NCBI GenBank assembly: GCA_036388895.1
Contig: DASVQY010000039.1
Coordinates: 17,712-81,711, forward strand
Length of the DNA: 64,000 bases
DNA from: SXVE01 sp036388895
GTDB taxonomy: Bacteria > Acidobacteriota > Blastocatellia > Pyrinomonadales > Pyrinomonadaceae
Direction of reading: 5' to 3'
In this document: in pieces, positions 1 through 7,629 of the stretch
Position numbering within the stretch: the first letter of the stretch is position 1
How the letters are laid out: each line of letters starts with the position of its first letter
Notes under the pieces: model-generated
What the model was told of the DNA's origin: nothing
What the model saw: only the letters and a program-made list of their open reading frames with translations
Database searches by the model: none
Made by a program: the position numbers and the translations under genes

Positions 1-1281
1 AGTCATTCCCGAAATCGGGTTTGACGATGAACCGACCTCACCCGTTAGACGCGACGAAACCGTGACGAACAAAAATCCGAGAATAATAATCAAAAGCGCG
101 CCTAAAAAAGAAACAATCGGATTGGCGAAAACACTCAACCCCAACTGGGGCGCAAGCATTATCGCCGCCATCAGCGCAATAACGCCGACGATGACCCATT
201 TCATTGAAATATCCTGATCGGTTCTCGGTAGACTCGCGCCTTCGGCATCCATTCCGCCACCGCGCAAATCGGCAAGCCCGGATTTCAAACCGCTCCAGAT
301 CGTCGGCAGGCTGCGGAAAAGACTGATGATTCCGGCTGTCGCAACCGCGCCCGCGCCGATGTATAAAACATACGCGCCGCGAACTTCGCCCGGACTCATT
401 TCGTTGATTGTTTTACTCAGTTCCGGCGCGACCGGTTCGGCGATTCCGGCACCGAAATATTTTATCATCGGAATTAAAACCAGATAAGACAAAACGCCGC
501 CCGCCATCATAATCGAGGAAATGTACGGTCCGATGATGTAGCCGACGCCTAAAAGCGCGGGATTGTTTTCGAGCGCAATCGAGCCCCCGCGAAGCGTGTT
601 GTCGCTGAATTGTTTTTCCGGTTCGCCTTTCCAAAAACTGAAAACCTGCATCAGCGCGTTGTAAGCGAAACCGATGACAAAACCAATGGAAATAATTTTT
701 CCGCCTTGCAACGCGGTGTCGTCGGTTTGAAGATTTTTCACTTCCGAATGTTCGTTCGCCACGGCGCGCGATTCCGCCGAAGCGCCCGCAATCAAAACCT
801 GCGCGCACGCCGTTCCTTCCGGGTATTTCAAAATTCCGTGCTGCTCCTTGATTAAAGCCCGGCGCAGTGGAATCATCATCAAAATCCCCAAAAGCCCGCC
901 GAGCACCGCTACCATCATCACGCGCCAGATTTCTAGATCGAAACCGAGAATCAAAATCGCCGGCATTGTGACGCCGACGCCGAAAGCGATTGATTCGCCC
1001 GCGCTTCCGGCTGTCTGCACGACGTTGTTCTCCAGAATCGTCGCGTCGCGCGTGATTCGCAGTTTAGAAAGAATTCTGAAAAGAGTGATCGAAATAACTG
1101 CGACCGGAATCGAAGCCGAAACGGTCAAACCGGTTTTCAATACGAGATAAAGCGACGACGCGCCGAAAATAATACCTAAAAGCGTTCCGACGATCAGCGG
1201 AAAAATCGACAGCTCGCGCATATTTTTTACGACTGCGGGAATGTATGGACGAAAGTTTTCGAGAAAAGGATTTCTCAGCAT
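1..1281 (-). CDS. OPT-family oligopeptide transporter, C-terminus beyond left edge
   Basis: This is the first 427 codons of a polytopic membrane protein whose 3' end lies outside the window. The frame is open from the ATG at 1281 to base 1. The ATG is preceded by a strong ribosome site (AAGGAGG at 1290-1296, 8 bases away). The translation begins MLRNPFLENFRPYIPAV, has many hydrophobic helices, carries SAGESIAFGVGVTMPAIL around residue 85, and ends at the edge with TGEVGSSSNPISGMT. That last motif is typical of the OPT family, which moves oligopeptides or metal-siderophore complexes across the inner membrane. Family assignment is firm; the substrate is not visible. It is downstream of a terminator and has its own promoter region (1282-1450). 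Confidence 0.9.
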   Translation of the reverse strand, partial: MLRNPFLENFRPYIPAVVKNMRELSIFPLIVGTLLGIIFGASSLYLVLKTGLTVSASIPVAVISITLFRILSKLRITRDATILENNVVQTAGSAGESIAFGVGVTMPAILILGFDLEIWRVMMVAVLGGLLGILMMIPLRRALIKEQHGILKYPEGTACAQVLIAGASAESRAVANEHSEVKNLQTDDTALQGGKIISIGFVIGFAYNALMQVFSFWKGEPEKQFSDNTLRGGSIALENNPALLGVGYIIGPYISSIMMAGGVLSYLVLIPMIKYFGAGIAEPVAPELSKTINEMSPGEVRGAYVLYIGAGAVATAGIISLFRSLPTIWSGLKSGLADLRGGGMDAEGASLPRTDQDISMKWVIVGVIALMAAIMLAPQLGLSVFANPIVSFLGALLIIILGFLFVTVSSRLTGEVGSSSNPISGMT

Positions 1282-1450
1282 CCTTAAAGCCTCCTTGCTT
1301 CTAACTGTACTCGGGGAAAGTTTTGATTTGAACTTACGTTAAATTTAACTTGCAAACGGCGTTTGAAGCAAGTGTTTTGTCGGTTCTTCGCCAATTACTT
1401 TTTAAGTTGCGGCGAAATCGAAGCGAGTTGAGGGGAAAAATTGCCAAATA

Positions 1451-1526
1451 AAAAACGGCAAAATTTAAAGTTAATGATTTTAAAGCTTTACGCCTTAAAA
1501 TCTTCGACTCAAATTTGCCGTCTTTT
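1451..1526 (-). terminator. intrinsic terminator of the 1572-2273 gene
   Basis: Bases 1451-1466 and 1511-1526 form an outer stem (ACGGCAAA...TTTGCCGT core). An inner stem, GATTTTAA/TTAAAATC, lies between them. On the minus strand the structure is followed by a run of T, as expected for a rho-independent terminator closing the minus-strand island. Confidence 0.6.
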
Positions 1527-1571
1527 ATGAAAAAGAATCGTTTTTCTTTATACAACCGCAGCTTTGTAAAA

Positions 1572-2273
1572 TCAAGCCGCGATTGGTTTGGAAACCTGTG
1601 CTATTTTTTGCCAGGTATTAACCGCCAGACGATGCTCGCCCCAATCGAAACTTGCACCGGCTCCGTTGTTAAAAGGCGTCGACAGTTTGACCGCAACGAC
1701 CGACCCGTAGCCGTTTCTTTGTTTCGGGTCAACCCACCAGCCGGCGCTCGCGTCCCAGATTTTAATTTTATTATCGGGCAGAACAACGGCGCAGCCCTCG
1801 TGATAAATCAAATCGTCGTTCACCCATTCGAGCGGCGTGTTTCCGTCGTGCCAATTGCTTTTCCACTGGCGCGTCGCATTTTTGGAAAACTTCTGAACGA
1901 GCTGCGCGCGAATGCTTTTCACGCCGCGATTAATAAAAATCTCGTGCGCGAGCGCGGCGAGCGCGCCGCAATCGAGAGTATCTTTGCGTATCGCTTCGCA
2001 CCAGTAAATCGGGAAAGTCGAGCAGCCCCAGCGAAACTTTTCGCGCAGCCAGCGCGGACCGGTCAAAACGTCTTCGCCGTTCAACTCGGAAAAATCCATC
2101 GCCGTCACCCATTCGCGCGAAATCTCGCAGCACATATCGCCGTGGTGCGAAATCAGCGAAGGTTCCCAATATGCCCATTTTGCATAAACTTCTTCGGCTC
2201 GGCTCGCGCCGGTACCGTTTTCATGCCCGTTGCCGTTTGATTCTGTTGTCTTATTAACCGCGTCCAAAAACAT
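1572..2273 (-). CDS. transglutaminase/papain-like fold protein of a biosynthetic island
   Basis: A 233-residue protein of unknown function. Residues 99-111 (TLDCGALAALAHE) put Cys102 at the start of a helix. His158 lies in a YHEGCAVV strand and Asp174 in KIWDASAGWW. A Cys...His...Asp order with this spacing matches the triad of transglutaminase-like cysteine enzymes, so I infer an amide-transfer or amide-cleaving activity; the family itself is not recognised. The N-terminus has an Asn/Gly tract (SNGNGHENGTG). Its ATG overlaps the last 20 bases of the upstream fusion gene, with AGGAG 8 bases upstream, so the two are probably translationally coupled and work together. A terminator follows at 1451-1526. 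Confidence 0.7.
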   Translation of the reverse strand: MFLDAVNKTTESNGNGHENGTGASRAEEVYAKWAYWEPSLISHHGDMCCEISREWVTAMDFSELNGEDVLTGPRWLREKFRWGCSTFPIYWCEAIRKDTLDCGALAALAHEIFINRGVKSIRAQLVQKFSKNATRQWKSNWHDGNTPLEWVNDDLIYHEGCAVVLPDNKIKIWDASAGWWVDPKQRNGYGSVVAVKLSTPFNNGAGASFDWGEHRLAVNTWQKIAQVSKPIAA

Positions 2274-4593
2274 AACTCATACTCCTATCGTAAGCTCCTG
2301 CATCACAAAAAACGAGAACATCTCCAACTTCCGCATCCTCGGGCAATTCGACATTTGTCGCGACGATGTCGTGTTCCATACAAAGTCTTCCGAGCAATTG
2401 CGTTTTGCCTCGATTCAAAGATTTCCAATCACCGCTCTGCCGATCGCGGCTTAAAATCCGGTGCGGATAGAAAAAATACATCGGCAGTTCGGCAATCGAA
2501 CCGTCCACGACGACTTCCCTGGTTTCGCCGTAAGCGTTTCTGATTTCCAGAATCTGCATCGCCAGCGCCATCGAAGGCTGGGCGATGGCTTTTCCGGGCT
2601 CCGACAAAATGCGCTTGACGTGCGGCAAATATTCTGGAATCAGAGAAATCGCCTTTCTGAAACGGTCGCCCGAGTCTTTCGCCAAGTCTTCCGGGAACCA
2701 GCCGCCGCCGATGTCCAAAACTTCGATTGTGCGACCGCCGAGCGCTTCGATTGAGCTGCACCATTTGAGCATTGACTCGAACAGATGCCACCACTGACCG
2801 ACGCCGACGTTGCTACTCGCCATATGAAAATGAATGCCGAAGCGACAATCGCGCGGCAACTCTTTAATAGCCTCAATGAGCATTTGAAACGCTTCGGGCG
2901 TGTCAATCGCAATGCCGAAACGCGAGATAATATTCGGCGTGCGAAGCCGTACGCCGAGGATTTCGGTTTTCAGATTTCCGCTGTTGTATTCTTCGACGAC
3001 TTTGTTCAAATCTTCCAGCGAGTCGCAAAAAATGCTGTAAAGCGAGCCTTCGGGCAGCGCTTCTTTGTGCCACCATTTTCCTGGACCGTTCAAGATAACC
3101 TGATCGGAACGGAAACCGGCATCGAGCGCTTTTTTCACTTCCAGAAGGCTTATCGCTTCGGCTAAAAAACCGGATTCATGCGCCATTTTCACCAACCGTT
3201 CGTCCGGATTGGTTTTCATACTGTAAGCATTTGTCACCTGTATTTTATCGGTGCTCAGTTCAGCGGCGAGTGCCTGCGCTTTTTCAAACAAACCGGCGGC
3301 TGTTTTTTCTAAAAACAAAAACGAAGGCGTTTCAACTTTTGCTAAATCGAAATGCGTCAAATCATCAACAAATGAAGACGGAACATTTGCGACTTGATTC
3401 TTTTGTAAAGCATTGTGCCCGTTTCCATTATTTCCGTTTCCATTATTAGTGTTTCCGTTACTTCCGTTTGCGCCGTTTCCTTTTTCCGCCGATTCCTCTT
3501 CGTAATTAAAAACGTTCAAATCGTGCAGCCGATTGGCGAATTGCAGCAGACCGGATGGATGTTTGAGCGAATGCCCGACTCTGCCGGCGAGCGGCTCGGG
3601 AAGCGGTGACAAAGGAATTTCGGGGCGAACCGGAACTTCCAGAACGACGCGAGTGAATTCTTCGCTGATTGCCGGACTTTTCTGCGCCGGAATTCCGCTA
3701 GCGGCTTCGACGAGCAGCGCCGACATATTGTGTCCGGCGATGGTCGCGCCGTGAATCCAAGCCGGAAATCGCGGATTGACTTCGAGCAGCCACAACTGAT
3801 TTTGCGCGTCGCGCACCATTTCTAATTCAGCGCCGCCCGTCCAGTCCAGTTCTCTTATCACATCGCGCAATGGGTTGACGAATTCTTCTGGAACTTCGGA
3901 AATATCGCCCGCCCACGTTTTGCTCATTTCGGTCAAATCGCGTTTTCGCATTGCGACGCAATGAATCAACTCGCCTCGATAAGCGGATAAGGTGACGGAT
4001 TCTTCGTAACCTGAAACGTGCGATTGCAGGTAAAGCCGTTCTGTTGACCACGCGCTCGAGAGAATGTTGCGCATCGTTTCAAACTCAGCCCAGGTTCTCA
4101 CGCGCACGGCTTCGTAATAAGGACCTTTGAGCCACACGCGCCAGTTATGCTCACGGCAGAAAGCGTGCAGATCCCAATCTGAGATTTCGGTCGTCACATA
4201 AGTCGGGATTTTCACGGGCAAGCCTTTGTGAGCCGGAATTGCCGGTTTGGAAACTTTTTGCAGTGAAGAAAGCGTCGGAATCAAAAGATTCGGATGCCCG
4301 TCGGGAAAAACGCTGCCGAGCCACATAATTTCCAGATCAATGCTGGAAATCCAAAGCCCGCCCGCGTCCAGAACTTTTTTGATTTGCTCGGCGTGGTCGT
4401 CCAGGTTGAGTTCTTCCCAGGGTCTTTGAAGCCAAATATCATCTAAATCCTGCCAGTGAACGCCGGAACAGCGATTTGAATATTCGACGCCGACCAGGGT
4501 CGCGTCCGGGTATGCTGTTCTCAAAGAACGCGCGATACCGACGCCCGGTTGCGGATTGGTTCCGCAATAAAGTCCGCTAATATAAATTTTCAT
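2254..4593 (-). CDS. ATP-grasp ligase fused to group IV PLP-dependent decarboxylase
   Basis: A 779-residue two-domain protein. Residues about 1-330 are ATP-grasp-like. The metal-binding segment is visible as GGAELEMVRD (254-262) followed by LLEVNPRFPAWI (269-280). Residues about 370-398 are an Asn/Gly-rich linker. Residues about 405-779 are a fold-III PLP decarboxylase of the LysA/ornithine type: Lys460 in AYSMKTNP, HFH at 588-590, LDIGGGWFPED at 626-636, SEPGK at 664-668, the Cys738-containing CMEHD, and GAY at 766-768. I infer that one domain activates a carboxylate and joins it to an amine, and the other removes a carboxyl group from an amino acid or its conjugate. The butirosin pair BtrJ (ATP-grasp) and BtrK (decarboxylase) is an analogy, but no carrier protein is seen here. 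The substrate is unknown. Confidence 0.85.
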   Translation of the reverse strand: MKIYISGLYCGTNPQPGVGIARSLRTAYPDATLVGVEYSNRCSGVHWQDLDDIWLQRPWEELNLDDHAEQIKKVLDAGGLWISSIDLEIMWLGSVFPDGHPNLLIPTLSSLQKVSKPAIPAHKGLPVKIPTYVTTEISDWDLHAFCREHNWRVWLKGPYYEAVRVRTWAEFETMRNILSSAWSTERLYLQSHVSGYEESVTLSAYRGELIHCVAMRKRDLTEMSKTWAGDISEVPEEFVNPLRDVIRELDWTGGAELEMVRDAQNQLWLLEVNPRFPAWIHGATIAGHNMSALLVEAASGIPAQKSPAISEEFTRVVLEVPVRPEIPLSPLPEPLAGRVGHSLKHPSGLLQFANRLHDLNVFNYEEESAEKGNGANGSNGNTNNGNGNNGNGHNALQKNQVANVPSSFVDDLTHFDLAKVETPSFLFLEKTAAGLFEKAQALAAELSTDKIQVTNAYSMKTNPDERLVKMAHESGFLAEAISLLEVKKALDAGFRSDQVILNGPGKWWHKEALPEGSLYSIFCDSLEDLNKVVEEYNSGNLKTEILGVRLRTPNIISRFGIAIDTPEAFQMLIEAIKELPRDCRFGIHFHMASSNVGVGQWWHLFESMLKWCSSIEALGGRTIEVLDIGGGWFPEDLAKDSGDRFRKAISLIPEYLPHVKRILSEPGKAIAQPSMALAMQILEIRNAYGETREVVVDGSIAELPMYFFYPHRILSRDRQSGDWKSLNRGKTQLLGRLCMEHDIVATNVELPEDAEVGDVLVFCDAGAYDRSMSYVFGRG

Positions 4594-4653
4594 AACTCCC
4601 TTGTTCGTTGTTTTTTAAAATTTCAATTATTTTCTTTTATAAACTCATCAATT

Positions 4654-5430
4654 TCAAACAGATTGTGTTTGATTTTTCAAACTGTTTTCGATACAAGCCC
4701 AATATGAAGGCGTCGAAGCCAGATTAATGCTCGGCTTCGGTATGCTCGCTTTGAACTCGTCGGTAAAATGACCGTCAACGCGTATGCTGAATGACAAACC
4801 ATCAATCGGATCGCTTCCGTGATACTGATTAACCGAATCAAACCAGGCGCTGTACGATTCGACATATTTTTTCTCGCCCGTTTTGTGATTGAGCATATAA
4901 AACGGTTTTTTCAAATTCGTTCGAAACCATATAAAATCGTGACAAAGTTCGGTTTCGATATGATCGCGATGCGCCGTAACGGGTCGAGCGACCGTATCAT
5001 ACATAATCAGCATTCTGCCCGTCGCCTTGAACGGCAAAGTCCGAATAAAATCCATCAAAAGCGCGAATTCGTTAGCGTTAGGCGTCGGATGCCACAATTC
5101 CGTTCGGTCGAGATCGAAATAACTGTCGGGCTTTTCCGAATGAGCCAGATAAACCATTCTCGTGCCCGGATGCTGCGGGCTTTCATTTTGCAGACGATAC
5201 GGACCGGTATAAAACTGATAATCGTTCTGTGCCGCCATCCGGCGTTTTATTTTTTGCGTTATGTATCCGTCGAGCGAACGGAGACGTTCAACATCAATAA
5301 ATTCGTCGAATGATTTGTAAGAAGGATAAGTAATCTGCGGATCAACCGGATAATCGTCTATGTTTTCCTCCTCAACGTCTAACGGCATTTGTTCTGTAGT
5401 TTCTTTAATCTGTTCGTTTGAATGCGTCAT
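4654..5430 (-). CDS. iron/2-oxoglutarate oxygenase, AspH-like (copy A)
   Basis: A cytoplasmic protein of about 258 residues counted from the ATG at 5430; a TTG at 5442 in the same frame has no ribosome site. It shows HRDH near residue 154, a distal His in NQYHGSD (about 204) and Arg in FSIRVDG (about 217). HxD...H...R is the iron and 2-oxoglutarate binding pattern of double-stranded beta-helix oxygenases, and the spacing resembles the aspartyl/asparaginyl hydroxylase group. It is a clear paralogue of the next gene (shared ITYPSYKSFDEFID, LMDFIRTLPFKATGRMLI, WFDSVNQYHGSD). It differs by an acidic N-terminal extension of about 25 residues. It probably hydroxylates an amino acid or peptide made by the island. 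I cannot name the substrate. Confidence 0.8.
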   Translation of the reverse strand: MTHSNEQIKETTEQMPLDVEEENIDDYPVDPQITYPSYKSFDEFIDVERLRSLDGYITQKIKRRMAAQNDYQFYTGPYRLQNESPQHPGTRMVYLAHSEKPDSYFDLDRTELWHPTPNANEFALLMDFIRTLPFKATGRMLIMYDTVARPVTAHRDHIETELCHDFIWFRTNLKKPFYMLNHKTGEKKYVESYSAWFDSVNQYHGSDPIDGLSFSIRVDGHFTDEFKASIPKPSINLASTPSYWACIENSLKNQTQSV

Positions 5431-5499
5431 AAATATTTTCAAAAAAATCTATTTTTTATCTGAGTAAAAGCAATTCACGCTTCGAAAACCGTACTAACA

Positions 5500-6222
5500 T
5501 CAGTTTGAGAAACTTGCCCAATATGAAGGCGTCGAGGCGGCGTTATATTCAGGCTTCGGTATTTTCGCCTTAAACTCGTCACTGAACGCGCCGTCAACGC
5601 GGACGCTGAACGATAATCCTTCCTTTGCGTCGCTGCCGTGATACTGATTAACTGAATCGAACCAGGCGCTGTGCGATTCAACGTACAATTTTTCGCCGGT
5701 CTTATGATTCAACATATAAAGTGGCTTGCTCAAATTCGTTCGAAACCAGATGAATTCGTGACAAATCTCCGTATTCAAATGATCACGATGAGCAGGAACA
5801 GCGGCGCCGGAGTCATCGTAAATTATCAACATTCTGCCGGTCGCCTTGAACGGCAAAGTCCGAATAAAATCCATCAGCAAAGAAAACTCTTCGGCGGCAT
5901 CGGTCAAACGCCAAACTTCGGTTCGGTCAAGATCGAGATAATTGTACGGAACGTCCGATTCGGTACGGGAAAGCCATATTTCTCTGACTCCGGGCTGATA
6001 AGGCGAAGATTCGTCGAGGCGATGCAGATTAAGAAAATAATCTTCTTGCTGAGTCTTTATATGATTTTTAATTTTCTCGGTAATATAGCCGTCGAGCGAG
6101 CGTAATTTTTCGAGGTCAATAAATTCATCGAAAGATTTGTAAGAAGGATAAGTAATGCGAGAATCAATCATCGCCAAATCAGGATTGTCTTTGTAAACAA
6201 CTTCGTTAGAAACAACCTTCAC
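5500..6222 (-). CDS. iron/2-oxoglutarate oxygenase, AspH-like (copy B)
   Basis: A 240-residue paralogue of the 4654-5430 product. The start is GTG at 6222, supported by a GGGGAG ribosome site about 9 bases upstream. Iron ligands His145, Asp147 and His195 and the 2-oxoglutarate Arg208 are all present, so both copies look active. The region around the ligands (residues 113-210) is the most similar between copies; the segment 55-95, which would line the substrate entrance, is the most different. That pattern suggests duplication followed by substrate or site specialisation. It is the first minus-strand gene of the island, directly behind the AT-rich divergent promoter region. Confidence 0.8.
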   Translation of the reverse strand: MKVVSNEVVYKDNPDLAMIDSRITYPSYKSFDEFIDLEKLRSLDGYITEKIKNHIKTQQEDYFLNLHRLDESSPYQPGVREIWLSRTESDVPYNYLDLDRTEVWRLTDAAEEFSLLMDFIRTLPFKATGRMLIIYDDSGAAVPAHRDHLNTEICHEFIWFRTNLSKPLYMLNHKTGEKLYVESHSAWFDSVNQYHGSDAKEGLSFSVRVDGAFSDEFKAKIPKPEYNAASTPSYWASFSN

Positions 6223-6533
6223 AATTCAGTTCTCCCCTTTCCGCTCCGTTTACCTACTTTTTACCTGTTTTTCAATCATCAGACGCTGAATCTTTTGAAC
6301 ATACGCGAAGTTTGAAATTGAAATTTTCAAAAATCTCGCTCAAAAGATTGCTGTCAGTAATAAATATAATTACTTTTAATATGTCATAGTGTCTGTATGA
6401 TAGAAAACATAAAAAATAAAAAAAAGAGTTTAAAATGTTGCCAATAAACAGATTGAAATTATGCGTTATCGGAGCATAACAATTGTTTTGGTATTTTTCA
6501 ACCATTATTCCCTTTATTTTCGGCGCATATCCT
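6223..6533. promoter_or_regulatory. AT-rich divergent intergenic region of the oxygenase island
   Basis: About 300 bases separating the minus-strand island from the plus-strand TauD-like gene. The sequence is strongly AT-rich around 6340-6430 and holds no plausible gene. A shared divergent promoter region is the simplest reading. I could not identify a confident -35/-10 pair or operator. Confidence 0.45.
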
Positions 6534-7475
6534 ATGTTTCAAACAAGTTCAAACGGTGATCGGAAACTGCCTTTAATCGTCGAAACTGAGAAAAACAATC
6601 GCGAAAATCCGCCGCTTTGCGAAAGCCTTTTAAACAGCCGCGAGATTTTCGGCGAAGAGCTTCTGAAATACGGCGCGGTGCTTTTTCGCGGCTTCGGCGT
6701 TGAAACGGTCGCCGAATTTCAATCGTTCGCGCGCCGCTTTGCCGGAACCGAACTGCTCGATTATGCGGGCGGAGTTTCGCCGCGCATTTCTTTAAACGAC
6801 GGCGTTTACACTTCGACCGAATATCCGCCAAACCTTACGCTTTCGCTGCACAACGAGTTGTCTTATTCGGACGTTTATCCGAATCGTCTTTATTTTTTCT
6901 GTTTCACTGAACCCGACTCGGGCGGCGAGACGACCGTCGCCGACAGCCGCGACATTTTGAGCAAAATTGATTCCGAAGTAGTTGACGTATTCAAAAGAAA
7001 AAAAATCCGCTACGACCGCAACCTTTCCGCCGGTAAAGGTTCCGGCTATTCGTGGCAAGACGCGTTTGAAACCGACGATAAAGAAACAGTTGAAAATCTC
7101 TGTCGCAAAATCGGCGCTGAATTCGAGTGGAAAGCCGACGGCGGTTTGCGCTTGAGCCAGATTCGCCCGGCGACGACAATTCATCCGGTCACCGGCGAAG
7201 AAGTCTGGTTCAATCAAGCCGACGGTTTTCATCCTTCAAATCTCGACGCGGAAACTTACGAATTGATGAAGGGAAACTTTCGTCTGAACGCCTGTTTCGG
7301 CGACGGTTCGCCGTTTGACGCGGCAATGCTCGAACACATCCGCGAAGTTTTGCGAAGCGAAACGATTCCGGTCAAATGGCAACGCGGTGACATTTTAGTT
7401 TTGGACAATATTTTAGCTGCTCACGGGCGAATGCCGTTTTCCGGCAAGCGAAAAATCGTTCTGGCGATGAGCTAA
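6534..7475 (+). CDS. TauD/SyrP-like iron/2-oxoglutarate oxygenase
   Basis: A protein of about 313 residues from the ATG at 6534. KLPLIV near the N-terminus, YGAVLFRGFG, the metal motif HNE (about residues 106-108), the distal His in AAHGRMPFSGKRK (about 297) and Arg306 match the TauD/TfdA superfamily. The HxE rather than HxD form is the SyrP/clavaminate-synthase style, often seen in hydroxylases of amino acids in secondary metabolism. The start is uncertain: a TTG at 6483 has GGAG 8 bases upstream and would add 17 mostly hydrophobic residues, while the ATG lacks a clear ribosome site but fits the family's usual N-terminus. It is divergent from the island and probably its third oxygenase. Confidence 0.85.
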   Translation: MFQTSSNGDRKLPLIVETEKNNRENPPLCESLLNSREIFGEELLKYGAVLFRGFGVETVAEFQSFARRFAGTELLDYAGGVSPRISLNDGVYTSTEYPPNLTLSLHNELSYSDVYPNRLYFFCFTEPDSGGETTVADSRDILSKIDSEVVDVFKRKKIRYDRNLSAGKGSGYSWQDAFETDDKETVENLCRKIGAEFEWKADGGLRLSQIRPATTIHPVTGEEVWFNQADGFHPSNLDAETYELMKGNFRLNACFGDGSPFDAAMLEHIREVLRSETIPVKWQRGDILVLDNILAAHGRMPFSGKRKIVLAMS

Positions 7476-7629
7476 TTTTACTGAAAGCGCAGCTGCGCAT
7501 GTCCTCTTTTCGCTCAACCTCCTTTTGTAATCCTTTTGTAAAAGGAAAATAATTTTCATTTCCGCGCTTTTTTGGTTTACACTTTTACGAATACGAAATA
7601 CAAAAATCTCTTTCCGAGGAATCTTCTGA

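Noticed and set aside
1515..2240. Plus-strand 241-codon open frame opposite the transglutaminase-like gene
   Set aside because: It is rich in Arg, Ala and Phe without any motif, and lies fully antisense to a frame that has a ribosome site, coupling to its neighbour and a readable triad.
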